This document shows, one piece after another, positions 24,065 through 36,484 of a stretch of DNA of 64,000 nt. The translations under genes were made by a program, and so were the position numbers. The notes beneath the pieces were generated by a model. It did no database searches and was not told where the DNA came from. It saw only the letters and a program-made list of their open reading frames with translations. The DNA is taken from positions 2,542,001 to 2,606,000 of the forward strand of contig CADCXD010000005.1 of the NCBI GenBank assembly GCA_902806575.1, read 5' to 3'. The DNA comes from Jackrogersella multiformis (lineage: Eukaryota; Ascomycota; Sordariomycetes; Xylariales; Hypoxylaceae). Position 1 is the first letter of the stretch; the number at the start of each line of letters is the position of its first letter.

Positions 24065-26865
24065 AGACACAGAGCTCCACGCGGGCTTGGAGTGCGCGCC
24101 GCCCAATAGGAGGACATCTTCCAAAACAGTCTTGTGTAGGAGCAGCTCGACTTGGCGGCGCCGTGCGGAAATAAGAGGAAGCAGAGCACTTGCCAGAGGC
24201 AGGTCGCAATGACGTTGCCGACGACGTGCCGCATACGTACGTGCCCCCCGTCGTTTCGTGCGAGAGTCGGTAAGATAAAAAGGGAAGTGTGTCCCGGCAG
24301 CCTTGGAACGTCGTAGGTGCTTGTAAACCTTTTGGTTTTTGGGTTTTTCGCCTTTTTTCGCTTTTTAATCCGGCTGTAACCGTCGAGAGTTTCTCGTATG
24401 ATGATATTAGGTAGCGGCACCTAGTGGTAGGATCGAGATAGCCGCTAGGGCGTCGTATTAAAGTAGCTACTTAGGCGTTCTAGTTGTCTGATTGTCTTAC
24501 CTTTCCTGTGAGCCAGGTTGGCCTGGCTGCCGTGAACGTTCGAAGGTCAGCAGGTATGTAGCCACACGATCGAGCACAGCTTGGGGAACGCCTCGCTCCA
24601 GTGCTTACTATGGTAGGCTCTGCCTAGCGACGAGCAAGGTTCAGGGCAGCGGTAACGCTCAGCATGTATGTATGTACTGTATGTAAGAGAGCTCAGAACA
24701 AAGCTCGCTGCTGGCTTCAGCGAAAGAGCTTTCGCCAATGACGCGTACCTACACTATGTGGTAGATTTCAATACGGTAAGAGGTTACTGCTTACGGCTAG
24801 CTCGCACTTCGGCAGTGGAATGAGACACGCATGTCTCGCGTGGCGGCTCGGCTCTAAGAACGCCGGCGCAGCTGGAATGGGAAAAGGATCGGTGCTCAGA
24901 TTTTATAACAATATTCCCAAAAGATGCTGACGACATCTCGTCCCTGTGCGCGCAAACGCGGGAGCAGCACAAGACCTACGCCTTTTTGTTAGACGGCTGA
25001 CGAGAATTTCACACTTTAATACCTACCTCGGAGGCATGTATGTATGAGTCCAGCCCTGTAAGGCCAAAAGGGTCTATGGGTCCGGGTTTGTTGCGCTTAT
25101 AGTCTGTGTCAGATGGACAAACTCAGGCCTCGCGGGCTGTTAACCTGTACACGCAGGTGAGACGATGATTGCATAGGTATGATCCATCCAATGCATTGTA
25201 ACGCCCAGCAGCATTTGTGCGACCATCAGCAGCTGCGTTATTGGCGCGGGAATGAGTCGCGGCAAAGAAAAACTGCGCCCTTCTATACCCTATGTGGTGC
25301 CCTGGTAAGCCGTTGTGACACCCTCCCGGCTCACCATAACGTGCTGATCGAAGCAGTGTGGATGCATTCTGCGCGCACCAAGACTGCATAGTGAGTTGGC
25401 CACCCTCGATGTTACACGGGAATCACAGACTATCGGATCTTGTAGGGTGGCATCATTGACCTGCGCGTCCGTTCTTGATACCATGGTCTCAACTGTTGAC
25501 GACCATAAGTTCTATATCATGGAGTGATTTGGTACGAGGTATGAAGGTGTGACGGGGGAAAGGGGGAGGGCTTAAGAGGGTATTCGGTTAAAATGAAAAA
25601 TCCGTACGGTGGTGTACTTGTCATGGAAAGCTTCTTCTTGGAACAGGTCCCAGAATGCCACAGGAGGCATCTAAAAAGCGACGGTCCTTCTTCATGAGCT
25701 GTATTCTGAACTTCATCTTACTCGCTTATGACCCCCGCATCTTGGCCCCCTCCCACCCTCCTTTCAATATTGTACCTCCCACATAAGCTAGTGAATTGCA
25801 TAGTATAGTCATTCACGCTTGGGACTTCGAAGCCCCTGAGGTTATTGCTGGACCAATCTCTGTTAAGTTGGGCAGCGATTGTGAAGGATTCCGCCCCCAC
25901 AATCCCCGCTCGTCTTTGAGGTGTGATCAAGGACACCGAAAGAACACCATAGGGCACGGCTACAGGACGTTTTAAACTCGATTATTGCGATATGGAACAG
26001 CTGGAGGCTACAGCTAAATCTTGTCATTTGGAGTCTGAAGGCATTATGGAGCCTCCTCTGATTACATTGCACGGCGATGGAGTCTCCGGATTGTTGAAAG
26101 TGGACATGCTTGTGATTCTGCTTGAGTGCTCGAGCTTTCGACCTGGAAAGGCCATAGCAAATATTTGATCTTGGGTATGAACCGATGGCAGCAATCTTCA
26201 ACTCCAATTCGAACCACTTGACCGCTAATTCTCATACGCACTCGAGCCGTTACTCAGCATCAGGCAAGCCAATAAAAGAGGCACTGTCTGTGAGCGTCAT
26301 TCACCACTAGTCAGATTGCCGAAGTTTGTCTTCTTCTTTCGTCATAAATGTGTTCAAGCGGTGGATTGAATTGGGTTGATATTCGGTGTAATGTTGACGG
26401 TGGTATATTGCACCTCCAGGTCGAGAACGACTTGAGAGGTAACATGGTCGAAGTCGATCCAACATCAACTTCGTGCGACCCATCCCAAACACTGTATGTA
26501 GGTATGTATGTATATGTCCATTCCGATGTCAAGTCTTAATCGAATAGTAGGGGCCTCATAATCTTGAGCGCCATATAGCAGCCAAGTTAGAGCAACGTAC
26601 TGCCTGTTCCGGTTTTCCTATTAAGTAAAATCAGGTTTCGACTTGTAGTACCTCACGATAATGGGGAGTCATCTTGCTCTCATTCTGCCTTGATCTCGCA
26701 ACCCCGTTCAAAAATAAGTAGGGTGACATCCTACTTTAAAAGTAGTCGAAGCAGCCTTATAGTGCGACTGAGCTGAGATGTAACTAGAGTCTGCAATTTA
26801 CCGAATAAGTGGTGTATCTGTTGTAAGTATATTCCGCCGATTGGGGAGGATGGCCTGGGTTGTAA

Positions 26866-28743
26866 TTATTTCATCGGCTGCCATAGATCTTTATATATCG
26901 CCCATTTCTGGAACCCTTTGATGAGATAATGTTAAGATTGAAATTAATCGAGATTAGGATATCAAATATGATATTAAAGCTTACCCATCGCCTGGAATCC
27001 TTCATAGCCGCCTTTCACCGCGTCGAGGAACACACGTCTCATTCCTTGGTCTTTGAGTACGGTAACGCAAGCGTCGAGTAACCGGATCATAACAGTGTCC
27101 TTGCTAGTTGTCATTGCGGAATTGCCATCTTAACTTTGGGTTAGTTCAGAATACCCAAACGGTTTTTGGCGGCTCGGGCTGTTACCAACCTGCGATGCAG
27201 ATGCATGCTACGCCCCCCACGTCAGATCCAATGGTCCGCGCCCAAGGAAGGTCTTGTGCCAATGTGCTTGCTTCGTTCGGCGTATATATTAACGCGGAGG
27301 CAACAATCTCTGATTGCTCCAATCCCAGAATAATATCACTGATGCGACCATCGTTCGCCAGATTCATATACTGGTCATACCAACCAGTATGATCTTTACG
27401 AGCAGATTCCTTTTCTATAAAGTCTGCGATCAGGGTAAAATCGTCGAATGTGCCTTGCCGGAAAGACATCCCAGCGGATGCTGCTGACAGGCCGCCGCTC
27501 GGCCAATCATCAATATTTAATATCCAGTCACAAATATCTTGACCACAGCCTGGAGCCTGGCCGTCCATTTGCCAGCCCCGCCTCCGAAACCAGCCTTCGG
27601 ACGCAGATGCCGCAGGTATTCCGCTCAAGAGGCGGGGGAACGTAGAGCCCAATTGAATTCGGTCTACTCCACGTATCCTCTTAAGCTGTTTCAGAGCGTG
27701 CTCATATAGACTAAGTCCGATCCCCCGCCGGCGATATGCTGGCTTGACGATGATCATAGCCAGTGACCCAATTAGCCTCTCCCCTTCTCTGTCCACAAAA
27801 GTAGTATAAGTCGCACAGAACCCAACGACTTCGCGGTTTTCGGGAAGTCTCACTACAAAATGCATGGCGTAGCCATCCCGTTGAAGTAAAGACTGTAGGG
27901 GGAATTTCTCCAGGTGAAATTGATCTGGTAGACACTGGTTCCAAAGCTCATGCACAGGTGCCACATTGAGACCGTCCAAATTTTCTGGGGGCCAGAATTT
28001 CGGCTCCATCATTAGTGATTGCACGTCCAACCCGGTAGTGCCCGTAGCCGTAGCTGGGACTTCACCGAACAGAGCAGCGGCCGCAACCTGTAAGTCGGAG
28101 GGAGCATAGCTAGGCAGTTGAAAAATCGTAGGAAAGTTCGCTTCCATGAGACCAAGGTCGTGCACATTCTGGCACGCTACGATGATTTGAGGCCGTTGCT
28201 CCCCTACCATCCGTGTCATCAGGCCGATCTCAACTTGCGAGGGTTGACCGGGGCTCGGCAGCCCGGAGATGACAAAGATAACAGTTTTAGCTCGCTTGAT
28301 GAAACCAACATGCGTACTTGTCATCCCGTTCCGAGAGGTGTACGGAACATGTCGAATCCACGGGTGTCTCGCGGCCAAGGCTCGGCCTAATGGCTCAAAT
28401 GGGTCGTTGCCGTTGCTAACATCCGGTTGAACAGGTGCAACGACCGGCGTGAGAAGAACGACAATATCGCCGTCGCCGAGTATCCTAGTAAGGGGGATGC
28501 AAGCCTAATATTGCACTCGAGTCAGTAATGCTCTATGAGGCAGTTTTCAGGGATCACTAAGGGTAAACTGAGACGACACAATGACAAAAGTCGTCTTTCA
28601 GAGATAGCCCATTTCCCCATTTGAGCTATAAGTCGCAACAATATATTACAGCCACTAACCTGGTGATCCCTAATGAGAGTCACCTGAGACCGACGTGAGC
28701 CTCCTCGGTGTCCGGACGTAGCGGCAGGATGACCAGGAAGCAT
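26866..28743 (-). CDS. GH3/GNAT fusion protein lacking the GH3 catalytic barrel
   Basis: The protein matches the C-terminal half of fungal GH3 beta-N-acetylglucosaminidase-type proteins that carry a GNAT acetyltransferase region; intact members are roughly 850-950 aa. Here only 523 aa can be built: complement(join(26866..26915,26985..27103,27186..28504,28660..28743)), all GT/AG introns and all frames open. Residues 1-28 include VTLIRDHQ, which in intact proteins lies at the end of the barrel. About 29-180 is the GH3 C-terminal domain (ACIPLTRILGDGDIVVLLTP, FIKRAKTVIFVISGLPSPGQ). About 205-310 is a GNAT domain with acetyl-CoA loop YRRRGIGLSLYE (near 286-291). A second GNAT-like unit runs to the C-terminus (DTVMIRLLDACVTVLKDQGM, GFQKWAIYKDLW). 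The start ATG at 28743 is the only one consistent with the frame. No KHFPGHG-type barrel motif is seen upstream. It is either a 5'-deleted relic or a stand-alone acetyltransferase. Confidence 0.8.
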
Positions 28744-31700
28744 TTCTTAGAACTGCCAGATGGTGATTATACACTTCGCCCCCCATGAATGTTGGGTATT
28801 CCTTGGCTATATATTAGCACAGGTCAGAAGGTTAAACCCACAAGGGGAAGGGGTATCCGCCCAGCGTTGTCAGCATGCTGCTCCGAAATTACTCACCAGT
28901 CTCACCGAATGTGAAATGCTTATGTCATAAGCATCATCAAGCAAGTCGCCAGGCGGTTTATATACTAGGTTCTAGAAGACAGCTTGAGGCTTGTGGCGGA
29001 TGGAACGTTTCACACTGGCCCGATTGTAAGAATAAGAAGGATGTGGCGCTGCTCCGATGTACCGGGGTTAAGTTGGGATCTTTCAGCTAGGAGGTAGGTA
29101 GTCAATAGCGGACCAGGGCCGGGGATAGTAATGGAATACCTAGTAGTCGCGCTGGTATATGTAGGGACTGGTTGTATGTCATTTTAGTATAAGTACGGTA
29201 ATTAGGGTTAGGTAGGACACAACGACGGTGAGTCTCCTGCAGGATCATGCGATAAGTACCCTGGATAGGTAAGCAGTAGAGCAGAGCAGAGCAGAGCTCC
29301 ATCTTCTGTCGCAACCAAGGTATGTAGACATTATGCGTGCGCATGCGCGTGCGTGTATGTGTTCCTTAACATTACATACCTATACAGGCGCCACCACAAA
29401 TTCTTATAAATTACCTACTCGGAACCAATAAATGAAAGGAAAAGCCAATGTCCGGATAAAGAGCGACCGGCGGTGAAGTCTTCGAGTTTCACCAATATCC
29501 GCTGTTCTTGATTGAGAGGACAAAAGGAAGCTGACAATATAAAGGCTTTCTTCAAGTACAGTATCGGGTGGTTGTACGTCGAGTTTACTCACTATCGAAG
29601 AATATCATCATCAGCGTGAGACACATGCAACAGCAGTAATGTGAAAAGGCGTAGGTGAGCAGAGATGCTTACTGACCAGGACACCCACTAGCTTTATCTA
29701 TAGATGGTAGATGGTAAATGGTCAATAGTCAATGGTAAATACCTGCCCAGAAGTATCTTAAGTGGTAATAAGAGGTAGGAAGTAATAAATACTAAAAAAA
29801 TAAAATGAATAAATGTTGGATTAAATTCGAATGAATTAAAACACTGCCTGTCCCGTTGCGAATGGTTACGCAAAAGCGTAGCAGGTACAATATGTGTACA
29901 GGTAGACAGGAGACTGGACAGGAGACTGGAGACTGGGCTTAAAGACCCAGCCCCAAGATAGCACGACATATGTCGCTCACGTCTCTACCTCTTAGGTATG
30001 TAGGTATGGATATAGGTGCTCGTCCAGAATCCAATCGCAGGCCCCTAGGCTCGCACGCGCAGGTGTACTGTTTATGGCGGGTGCGGTATCCATTCCTCTA
30101 TCTTACAAGAGGGCCGGGAGCTCAGAAAATTCACCTATGGGCACTGCTTAGGTCTAGGTAGTGATGCACACAGAGCGAGCGACTCGCGGCAGGTCGGTCG
30201 TGTGGGGGGTAGCATTGGGTAATATCCAATACCTTGTATAGGTGGTTAAGGTTAACGTGCAGGGCATGTATCGTGTGTGCATGCCATGACCCATGATATA
30301 CGCATGTATAAGTGTCTGTTAATCTTTCAGGGAGTCAGGGACATCATGTTGACTGTCGACTGTTAACACTATTCAAGTCGTACAAGCGGACTCATTCATG
30401 GATATGTGTAACAACTATAGCCTTCGATAATAACCTCGAGCGCGAGAGCGAGTATTACGGGTATCAGTTCGCCGAAGATTACATCTATACCTGCAAAGTG
30501 GAAGCGTGACCTCTCAGCATGGTGAATGATTGGAACCTCTGGATACAAGACAGCCTAATCGAAGAAAAACCTGTGAGTTGGTGGCACATGGTATGCAATG
30601 CAGTGTTGGAGTTCCCAGGGGGGAGGGGGTTGAAAATGGTTGAAAATTGGGTTGCTAAAGAATCTTGACGTTCCTCGCCTTAGGTACCTGAGTACCTAGG
30701 TAGGTACTAGGCAAGGGAGAAGCCCAGAGCCGGAGAAAGTTCCAAGGTTCCTACCGTCCGGCTTTACAATGCCATGTGCAGGTGGTACCTGCCAAGGATA
30801 GACTCTAGGTACCTAGTAAGTAGAGGTAAGTAGAGGTAAGTAACACAGGATACATGATTCCATGATTCCGTATCCTAGGAACTTACGGTGGGTGGTGTAC
30901 TACCTAGGTAGTGTATGTAGGTAGATAGAAGATAGGTAGATAACCTTTTCCAGGAACTCCAGAAACTTCCAAGGCAGCAAGGTTCCAAGGGTTCCATTAT
31001 CTTAAAGTCTTTGTAGGTAAGTACCTACCCAGCTATATCATAAGTTTAATCGCATTCCCCTCACGCTTTAGGGCTACATTGATCACACCTATAGTTTCTT
31101 CAACAAACGTTAAAACACCCCAATTTGCTACAAACTTGATCTCTCCTTAAACCGAAACCTTCTTTTTCTCTCTTTAAAGAACAATACATATACGACGTCG
31201 CATTTATGGTCATCTATCTATGGAGTTGCCGTCTCAGGTCTTAATGTCCGTTTAATGATATTGATTCGTCCATTATTATCCATCGCAGCTCCTATGAAAC
31301 CACCGTTGATTTTTGTTAACGACGTAGTGATCTACGTATGCAAGTAACAGTTAATAAACCCCACTTTAGCTTCCACTTAATAGTAACCGCGGGAAGATAC
31401 GGCGTCATGGTATTTCCTGATTAGTTCCACTAACTTCGCTTGTGTTACTCTACCTGTCTACTTAGGAACACCTAGCTGACTTAAGTAGGGGCAAGAAGTT
31501 AGATATCTTTCAGCGGCTATGTTTAATGCTTAACAGCGATGTTATACCATAACCTTTTATTTCATACAGTTACTTCATTGGGTTGCCATGTGTTGTTTTA
31601 TAAATTGACCTGAGTTTTTGAGGCTCCTTAAAAAAAAGCAAATGTTGCTGCAGTTATGTTTAACCCCCCCGGAATTATCCCTATTCGCGACACTGTAGAC

Positions 31701-32702
31701 TAGACCCACCGGTACCAACATTTCAACCCTATTACTACTTAAACTACCGGTATAATGTATAAGTTTCCTTGGTGCAAATATTCCAATGAAACAATTAAGA
31801 GAAAAGAAGAAGAACAATGTAACAGTAACAAAACTATATCTGGTATATGCAATCAAATAATGTTTTAACTTTGAGTGTATGAATATAGAAGTGGGAAGGA
31901 AGGGAAGTAGGTACCATAACGATATTATGCTTATAATCTAAAGTGGGGAGTGCAGCTTATCGTTTTGTTATACCTTGAGCCAAGCTGAGTTGACAACTTT
32001 CATATTTTCTCACTCATGAGGAGAATACCTACCTACCTAGGTACCTAGGTATGTAAGACCCTTAAGGCTTATCATAGACTTCGTAAAATATAGAGCCAGG
32101 TATTTCGCTTCTTGTAGCTGCTTTGCGTTTAGTAGCAGCAATGAAGTGGACTCGTACTGGCATGTCCATACGACAAGCTTGAAGGCACAGTTACAGGTTA
32201 CATGTAAGAGACCCGACAACAAATATTCCGTACAGTTGATCCAATCATAGCTACTCGAAGATCCCGATTTAGAAAGACTCGTAAAATAGCGTATAATAAT
32301 TAAGACAAGACGTCGTTGGAGACGTGGCGCGTTCTTACATACCTACCTAGGTACCTTCTAGGTAGGTAGGTACCTATGCAAGTATTTGTATGGTGGAGGT
32401 TACATTATCTACGGGCTCCAGGGCGCTAATGGATATTCTAGGTACCTTGGTACAGGACTTACCGCTAGCGTCCTTTCTGCGGTCCGCTTTGACTTCGGGG
32501 ACCCTCTATCCAATCAATCTATTTATTTTTGTCCGGCGCGTCTGAGCCTTCTAACAACGCGTCAGGTACGTCAGTATAGTACGAAGCTACGCAAGGCTGA
32601 TACACGGCACCAGGGATTCGGGATTTTCATATCGCCTGTTTCGATAGACCCGTTACTCGAATGGCCGACTATATTTCATATCGATATCGCAACTGAGTTA
32701 TT
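28744..32702. other. Intergenic region, 4 kb, divergent between GH3/GNAT and MIS6
   Basis: No coding exon is recognised here, including the missing GH3 barrel of the neighbouring gene. The DNA is AT-rich with TACCTAGG motifs (30680-30710, 30900-30910, 32028-32053, 32337-32373), a GAGCA tandem near 29281-29298 and an AGTAGAGGTA tandem near 30820-30842. Frames at 31575-31856 and 32386-32742 lack support; the latter overlaps the likely MIS6 leader. Confidence 0.55.
32028..32053. repeat. TACCTAGGTACCTAGGTA palindromic repeat
   Basis: Two abutting copies of the TACCTAGGTA palindrome with flanking TACC units make a perfect inverted repeat that could form a small cruciform. A second, similar cluster lies at 32337-32373, about 300 bp away. 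Confidence 0.85.
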
Positions 32703-35207
32703 ATGTCAGGATACCAAGAAGATGATGAGCTTCAGGGGGCGCTAGACCTTCGGGAAGCGCTCACTGATGTGGTTGAAGGTAAGTGCTCACTACTTCGTCA
32801 CTTATCACTAAAGTAATGGAAAATTTACTAATTCCTCGAAGCCTCTAAACTAACGGCGAAGCAACGTGGAAGTAATGTGAAACCGACTGTAGAAAAACTG
32901 GCTTCGTTGTCCTATGACCAGGGTCTCCTCCCAGAGGACCTAGGGCAACTCATAGATCTGGTTACCAGTCCAACTTTTCTTGACCAAGCAAGTCTCGGGA
33001 ACATTATCAGAAACCTATATCCAGCCACTACCGTGAGCGTCGATTTCGTCGTCAGAGTAATTGGCTCTCTTGGACATGGAAAATTGAAACCGTCTCTTGC
33101 CATTCAGGGGGCACTCTTAAAATGGCTTGTTATGATATACCATATTATAAACAATCAAGCCATCCTGTCTCGCTCTTATTCGGTTCTATTTAATTTACTT
33201 GATACGGCCGCCATTAGGTTTGCTTATTAACTACTCTGCTTCAATGTAACCCGCTAATAGTCACAGGAAGCAATTGTGTCATCTGCTAGCTCTCGTCACC
33301 CGACGCCGACATGTACGGCCTTACCGAATCCAAAGCCTGTGAGTCACTTCGAGTGAAGCCAAAGCATCACTTTTTCGTGCTAACGTTTCTCAAGTCTATC
33401 CCTATCCAGGCAAACGGGAAATGATCCCGCAGTGACCGGACTACTACGGGTGTTCAAAGACTATTATCCTGAGATCATTGTGGGAGAAGCAACTCGTGCT
33501 AAGGCGTCTGCATTCAAGGTACGTCATCTATTGTCGTTTGGATCGGGATTTCCAGTTGCTTATTGTTTTTACAGCACCCAGATCCGCAATGGCGCGAGAG
33601 ACTAGATGAAATCCAACAGGCCCATGCGGCGCGGATAACAAATAGGTCGGAACGACCCTTAGAGGCCTTCAGAGTAGCTCGAAACAGGGCAAATGGCAAG
33701 AGTTCTACCCTACTCCCCGAGGTGCATACTTCAAACGCTACAGAGGTATGACTTGCCCGTGCCTTTTGGAGATCAGCCGTGAACTAAACCATAAACAGAA
33801 ATCTATCACACTCGAGGAAATCGAGAACGTTGATGGCTTCGTAAATAATTTAGAAAGAATCGAGTTACCGAACCAGTTGATAGCGGTCCTTGGAGATCCA
33901 TTACTACAGAAGCTGCTAATTCTGAAGCCACAAGGTGAAGCTCATCAAAGGGCAAGTAGTTGGTTAGCTTCATACGGACAAGATCTCATGACAGGGGAGG
34001 CTGGTGTGGACCCTAGCGATTGCTTAGAAATGTTGAAGGCCTATGCTTCCAGCACGAAGGTATGTGATAAAATAGCCTTATATTGAACTTGGTACTGACC
34101 AGGCCTTATTCTAGACCTTCCCCCCCATATTTTTCGCCTTCTTTAGCGAGTATCTCAAAATTTGGAACGGTCATGATGGACGAGACTTAGTACTAGCAAT
34201 ACTGTCATACTTACCATTGCTCACCTTTTCAGGTTTGAAACATACTCCAAAATATGATTGTCCAAGACTAATTCAACCCAGAACTATCCACTGGCATTTT
34301 CCAGCCGCTTGAAGCTAGGATCCTCGACAACACTGCAGATTCCCAATCACAGCTACTTGAGTTTTATACGACTTTGCTTCGGCGTTGGACTATCTTGCTA
34401 GCATCCCTCGAGCAGAAATCAGCGCATGCGCCAAATATCGTTGCTGGTCTAGTAGCTCATGTCAATGATCTCTGTCTTACCCTTGTTCAGACATCGCCCA
34501 CCACTTCTACGCACTCCAGGATCTTGGATTTCTACGAACAGACCTCGGCTCTAGCTTCGGATCCAAAGTTGCTACTTCATACTCGGATAATGATACCGCC
34601 TTCTCCGTTGGTATATATTCTGCACTTCAGTTTTGCTCCGACTACTTCGTCGCGGCTCTGTTCAATACTGTCAAAATATAAGGCAGGATTTCAGATGGCC
34701 ATGCGGACGTCCCGATCCGAATATACCTCGGATTACATCAACGAATTCAACGGATTCCTTATGGACATCTGCAACTGTCTCTGGAGATCGCGTGCCTTCA
34801 ACAACAACGATGTCAACTCCCACGGCTGCTTGGTGCCTAGGCCACTCACTGAAGATCTCACGTTTTACATCGGTAGCCTCAGTATGGGCGCTTCCCTTTC
34901 TTCGCTATTTTCCCTCTCCTATTCGCCGGTCTTGGGCCTCGCAGCGATCTCGCACTTCCGTGAGTTGGAAGACAAAGAGCTGGCGGATAGCGCAGGCGAG
35001 CTTAGCACCAGGCATGCCGGACCTGTGACTCGGGCCAGTCTCAACCAACTGGCTAATAGGGGTGGGCTAAGAGTAGGTTGGGACGATTATCGCCTCGGCG
35101 TGCTGAGTTATCTAGAGCGACAGGGCATGGCCGGCATTGGGGAATTGATGTACAACACGATGACGAATGTGATGAGAAGGAGGTCCATGATAACAGACGC
35201 TGCATGA
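32703..35207 (+). CDS. MIS6: Inner kinetochore protein MIS6 / CENP-I
   Basis: MIS6 (CENP-I, yeast Ctf3) is a subunit of the constitutive centromere-associated network needed for loading or keeping CENP-A. Eight exons: join(32703..32778,32842..33217,33267..33338,33410..33518,33575..33745,33799..34059,34115..34232,34282..35207), 702 aa, the usual length for fungal members. All seven introns are 48-71 bp, end GT/AG and keep phase. Family blocks seen are KPTVEKLASLSYDQGLL near the N-terminus, SRSYSVLFNLLDTAAIRKQL, and CHLLALVTRRRHVRPYRI about residues 155-170, the most conserved stretch of Mis6. The C-terminal exon is helical and leucine-rich (YTTLLRRWTILLASLEQ). The ATG at 32703 starts the acidic MSGYQEDDELQGALDL segment. 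The gene converges with CAF16, with 413 bp between stop codons. No defect is visible. Confidence 0.93.
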
Positions 35208-35620
35208 GAAAGAATTCGACAATGTCAATTATACAATACTCGGCTGGTATTGATCTGCTCTCAAAGCCCCCATAATCACACGATAAGTTCAACGAGCAGG
35301 CCAAGCATTATCATGTGAATCAAGTATTTTGTTCGATTCGATTCATTCTCGTAGAGATGATCTAGGACCATCCTGTTGAAAGGGCATCTCCTAAACAACA
35401 CGTCGCCTTCCATAATAGTCGGGAGGGCCTTCATCTCTGATGCTAGTTAACTTATTCCATTTCATTCCGGAACGCCTCACCCCCACCGCGAACACCCGTT
35501 GAGCCCACGCATCGCCCCTTATCTTCTTCATGTTGAAAAAAAGCGCCGTACCATGCAAGTTAAGTGCATCCATCGCCTCCCTAGCCAGACTCGTCTCTAC
35601 CTATGTATGTAGTCCATCCC
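35208..35620. other. Convergent intergenic spacer MIS6 / CAF16
   Basis: These 413 bp hold the 3' ends of two converging genes. No separate gene or RNA is visible. Confidence 0.6.
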
Positions 35621-36484
35621 TCAGCTCCCCCCGAAGCTGATCTTCTGCTTCGCCTCGCTGCTCTCCAACCCGTAGCCGCCGAGCCCGCCCTGCGAGTACG
35701 TCAGCCCCTCCGTCCCCATCTTCTGCTGGTTCCGCGGGCCGCGGTCCTTCAGGTCCTCCCGCAGCCACTCCAGCACCAGCTCGCCCAGGCGGCTGTTCCC
35801 CGAGCTCAGGCCCGCGGTCTGGCGGCCCAGGAAGTGCTCCGTCGGCCCCCACTCCCGCACCGTGCCCAGGTGCATGTGCACCAGGTGCGTGGGCCAGCCG
35901 GCCAGGTTGTCCAGGATGTGCGTGGCGTACACGATGGTGCACTCGCGGATCTCGGTCTCGCGCTTCAGCCAGCCCAGGAACTCGGCGCGGCTCAGCACGT
36001 CCAGGTCCACGGTGATCTCGTCGAGCAGCAGCACGGTCCAGGGCCGCACGAGGCCCATGGCCAGCTGCACGCGGCGGCGCTCGCCGTCGCTGACCGCGTG
36101 CATGCGCCACTGGACGTCGATGTCCAGCACGCCGATGAGCTCGTCGCGGCGCGCGGGGTAGGCGTCGCCGCCGACGGAGCGCAGCAGCTCGGCCACGCCG
36201 ATGTCGGTGCGCACGATGGGGTTCAGCACCCACTCCAGGCCGAGGTACGTGACGCCCTCGAGCCCGTCCTTGAAGGGGTCCACCCCCGACACGCTGATGG
36301 TGCCGCCGGGCGCGAGGCGCTTCCCGGCCAGCAGCCGCAGCAGCGTGGTCTTGCCCGCGCCGTTGGCCCCGATGAGCAGCGTGCGGCTGCGTGGCGGCAC
36401 CTGAAGCGACACGTTGCGGATGCCCGTCCGGTAGTCGGGGAACGTGTACGTCAGGTCCTTCACGGTGACCTCCGGGGGCGCCAT
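35621..36484 (-). CDS. CAF16: CAF16-type soluble ABC ATPase
   Basis: CAF16 is a single-domain ABC ATPase without membrane segments, linked in yeast to the CCR4-NOT transcription/deadenylation complex. The intronless frame from ATG 36484 gives 287 aa, close to yeast CAF16. Walker A is GANGAGKTT (about residues 43-51), the signature is VSDGERRRVQ (about 140-150) rather than the standard LSGGQ, Walker B is WTVLLLDEI (about 160-168), and the switch histidine is in YATHILDNLAGWPTHLV. The DG-for-GG change in the signature is characteristic of the CAF16 branch. The upstream in-frame ATG at 36571 would add 29 residues (MYIFNNHISPTPF...) and is less likely. The gene is very GC-rich with mostly C/G third positions, in contrast to neighbouring MIS6. 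It converges with MIS6. Confidence 0.93.
   Translation of the reverse strand: MAPPEVTVKDLTYTFPDYRTGIRNVSLQVPPRSRTLLIGANGAGKTTLLRLLAGKRLAPGGTISVSGVDPFKDGLEGVTYLGLEWVLNPIVRTDIGVAELLRSVGGDAYPARRDELIGVLDIDVQWRMHAVSDGERRRVQLAMGLVRPWTVLLLDEITVDLDVLSRAEFLGWLKRETEIRECTIVYATHILDNLAGWPTHLVHMHLGTVREWGPTEHFLGRQTAGLSSGNSRLGELVLEWLREDLKDRGPRNQQKMGTEGLTYSQGGLGGYGLESSEAKQKISFGGS

Larger units (their letters stand above)
21795..26865. other. Gene desert of 5 kb between TSC2 and the GH3/GNAT gene
   Basis: This convergent intergenic space holds no frame I can assign to a protein family. It contains TACCTAGG-type clusters (22656-22690, 24007-24037), an (ACT)7 tract at 23011-23032, ATGT repeats near 24049-24064 and several T/A-rich runs. 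The longest frame (23824-24420, minus strand) is a low-complexity translation of these repeats. The 3' untranslated region of TSC2 must lie in the first few hundred bases. No transposon motifs were recognised. Confidence 0.55.

Noticed and set aside
23824..24420. 198-aa minus-strand open frame in the 5-kb desert
   Set aside because: Its sequence is largely a translation of simple repeats (TYLPRYLP, poly-Phe/Ser stretches), with no domain, no codon bias and no supporting exon structure.
32386..32742. 119-aa plus-strand frame just before MIS6
   Set aside because: It overlaps the MIS6 first exon in another frame, contains no known motif and is probably upstream leader or promoter DNA.
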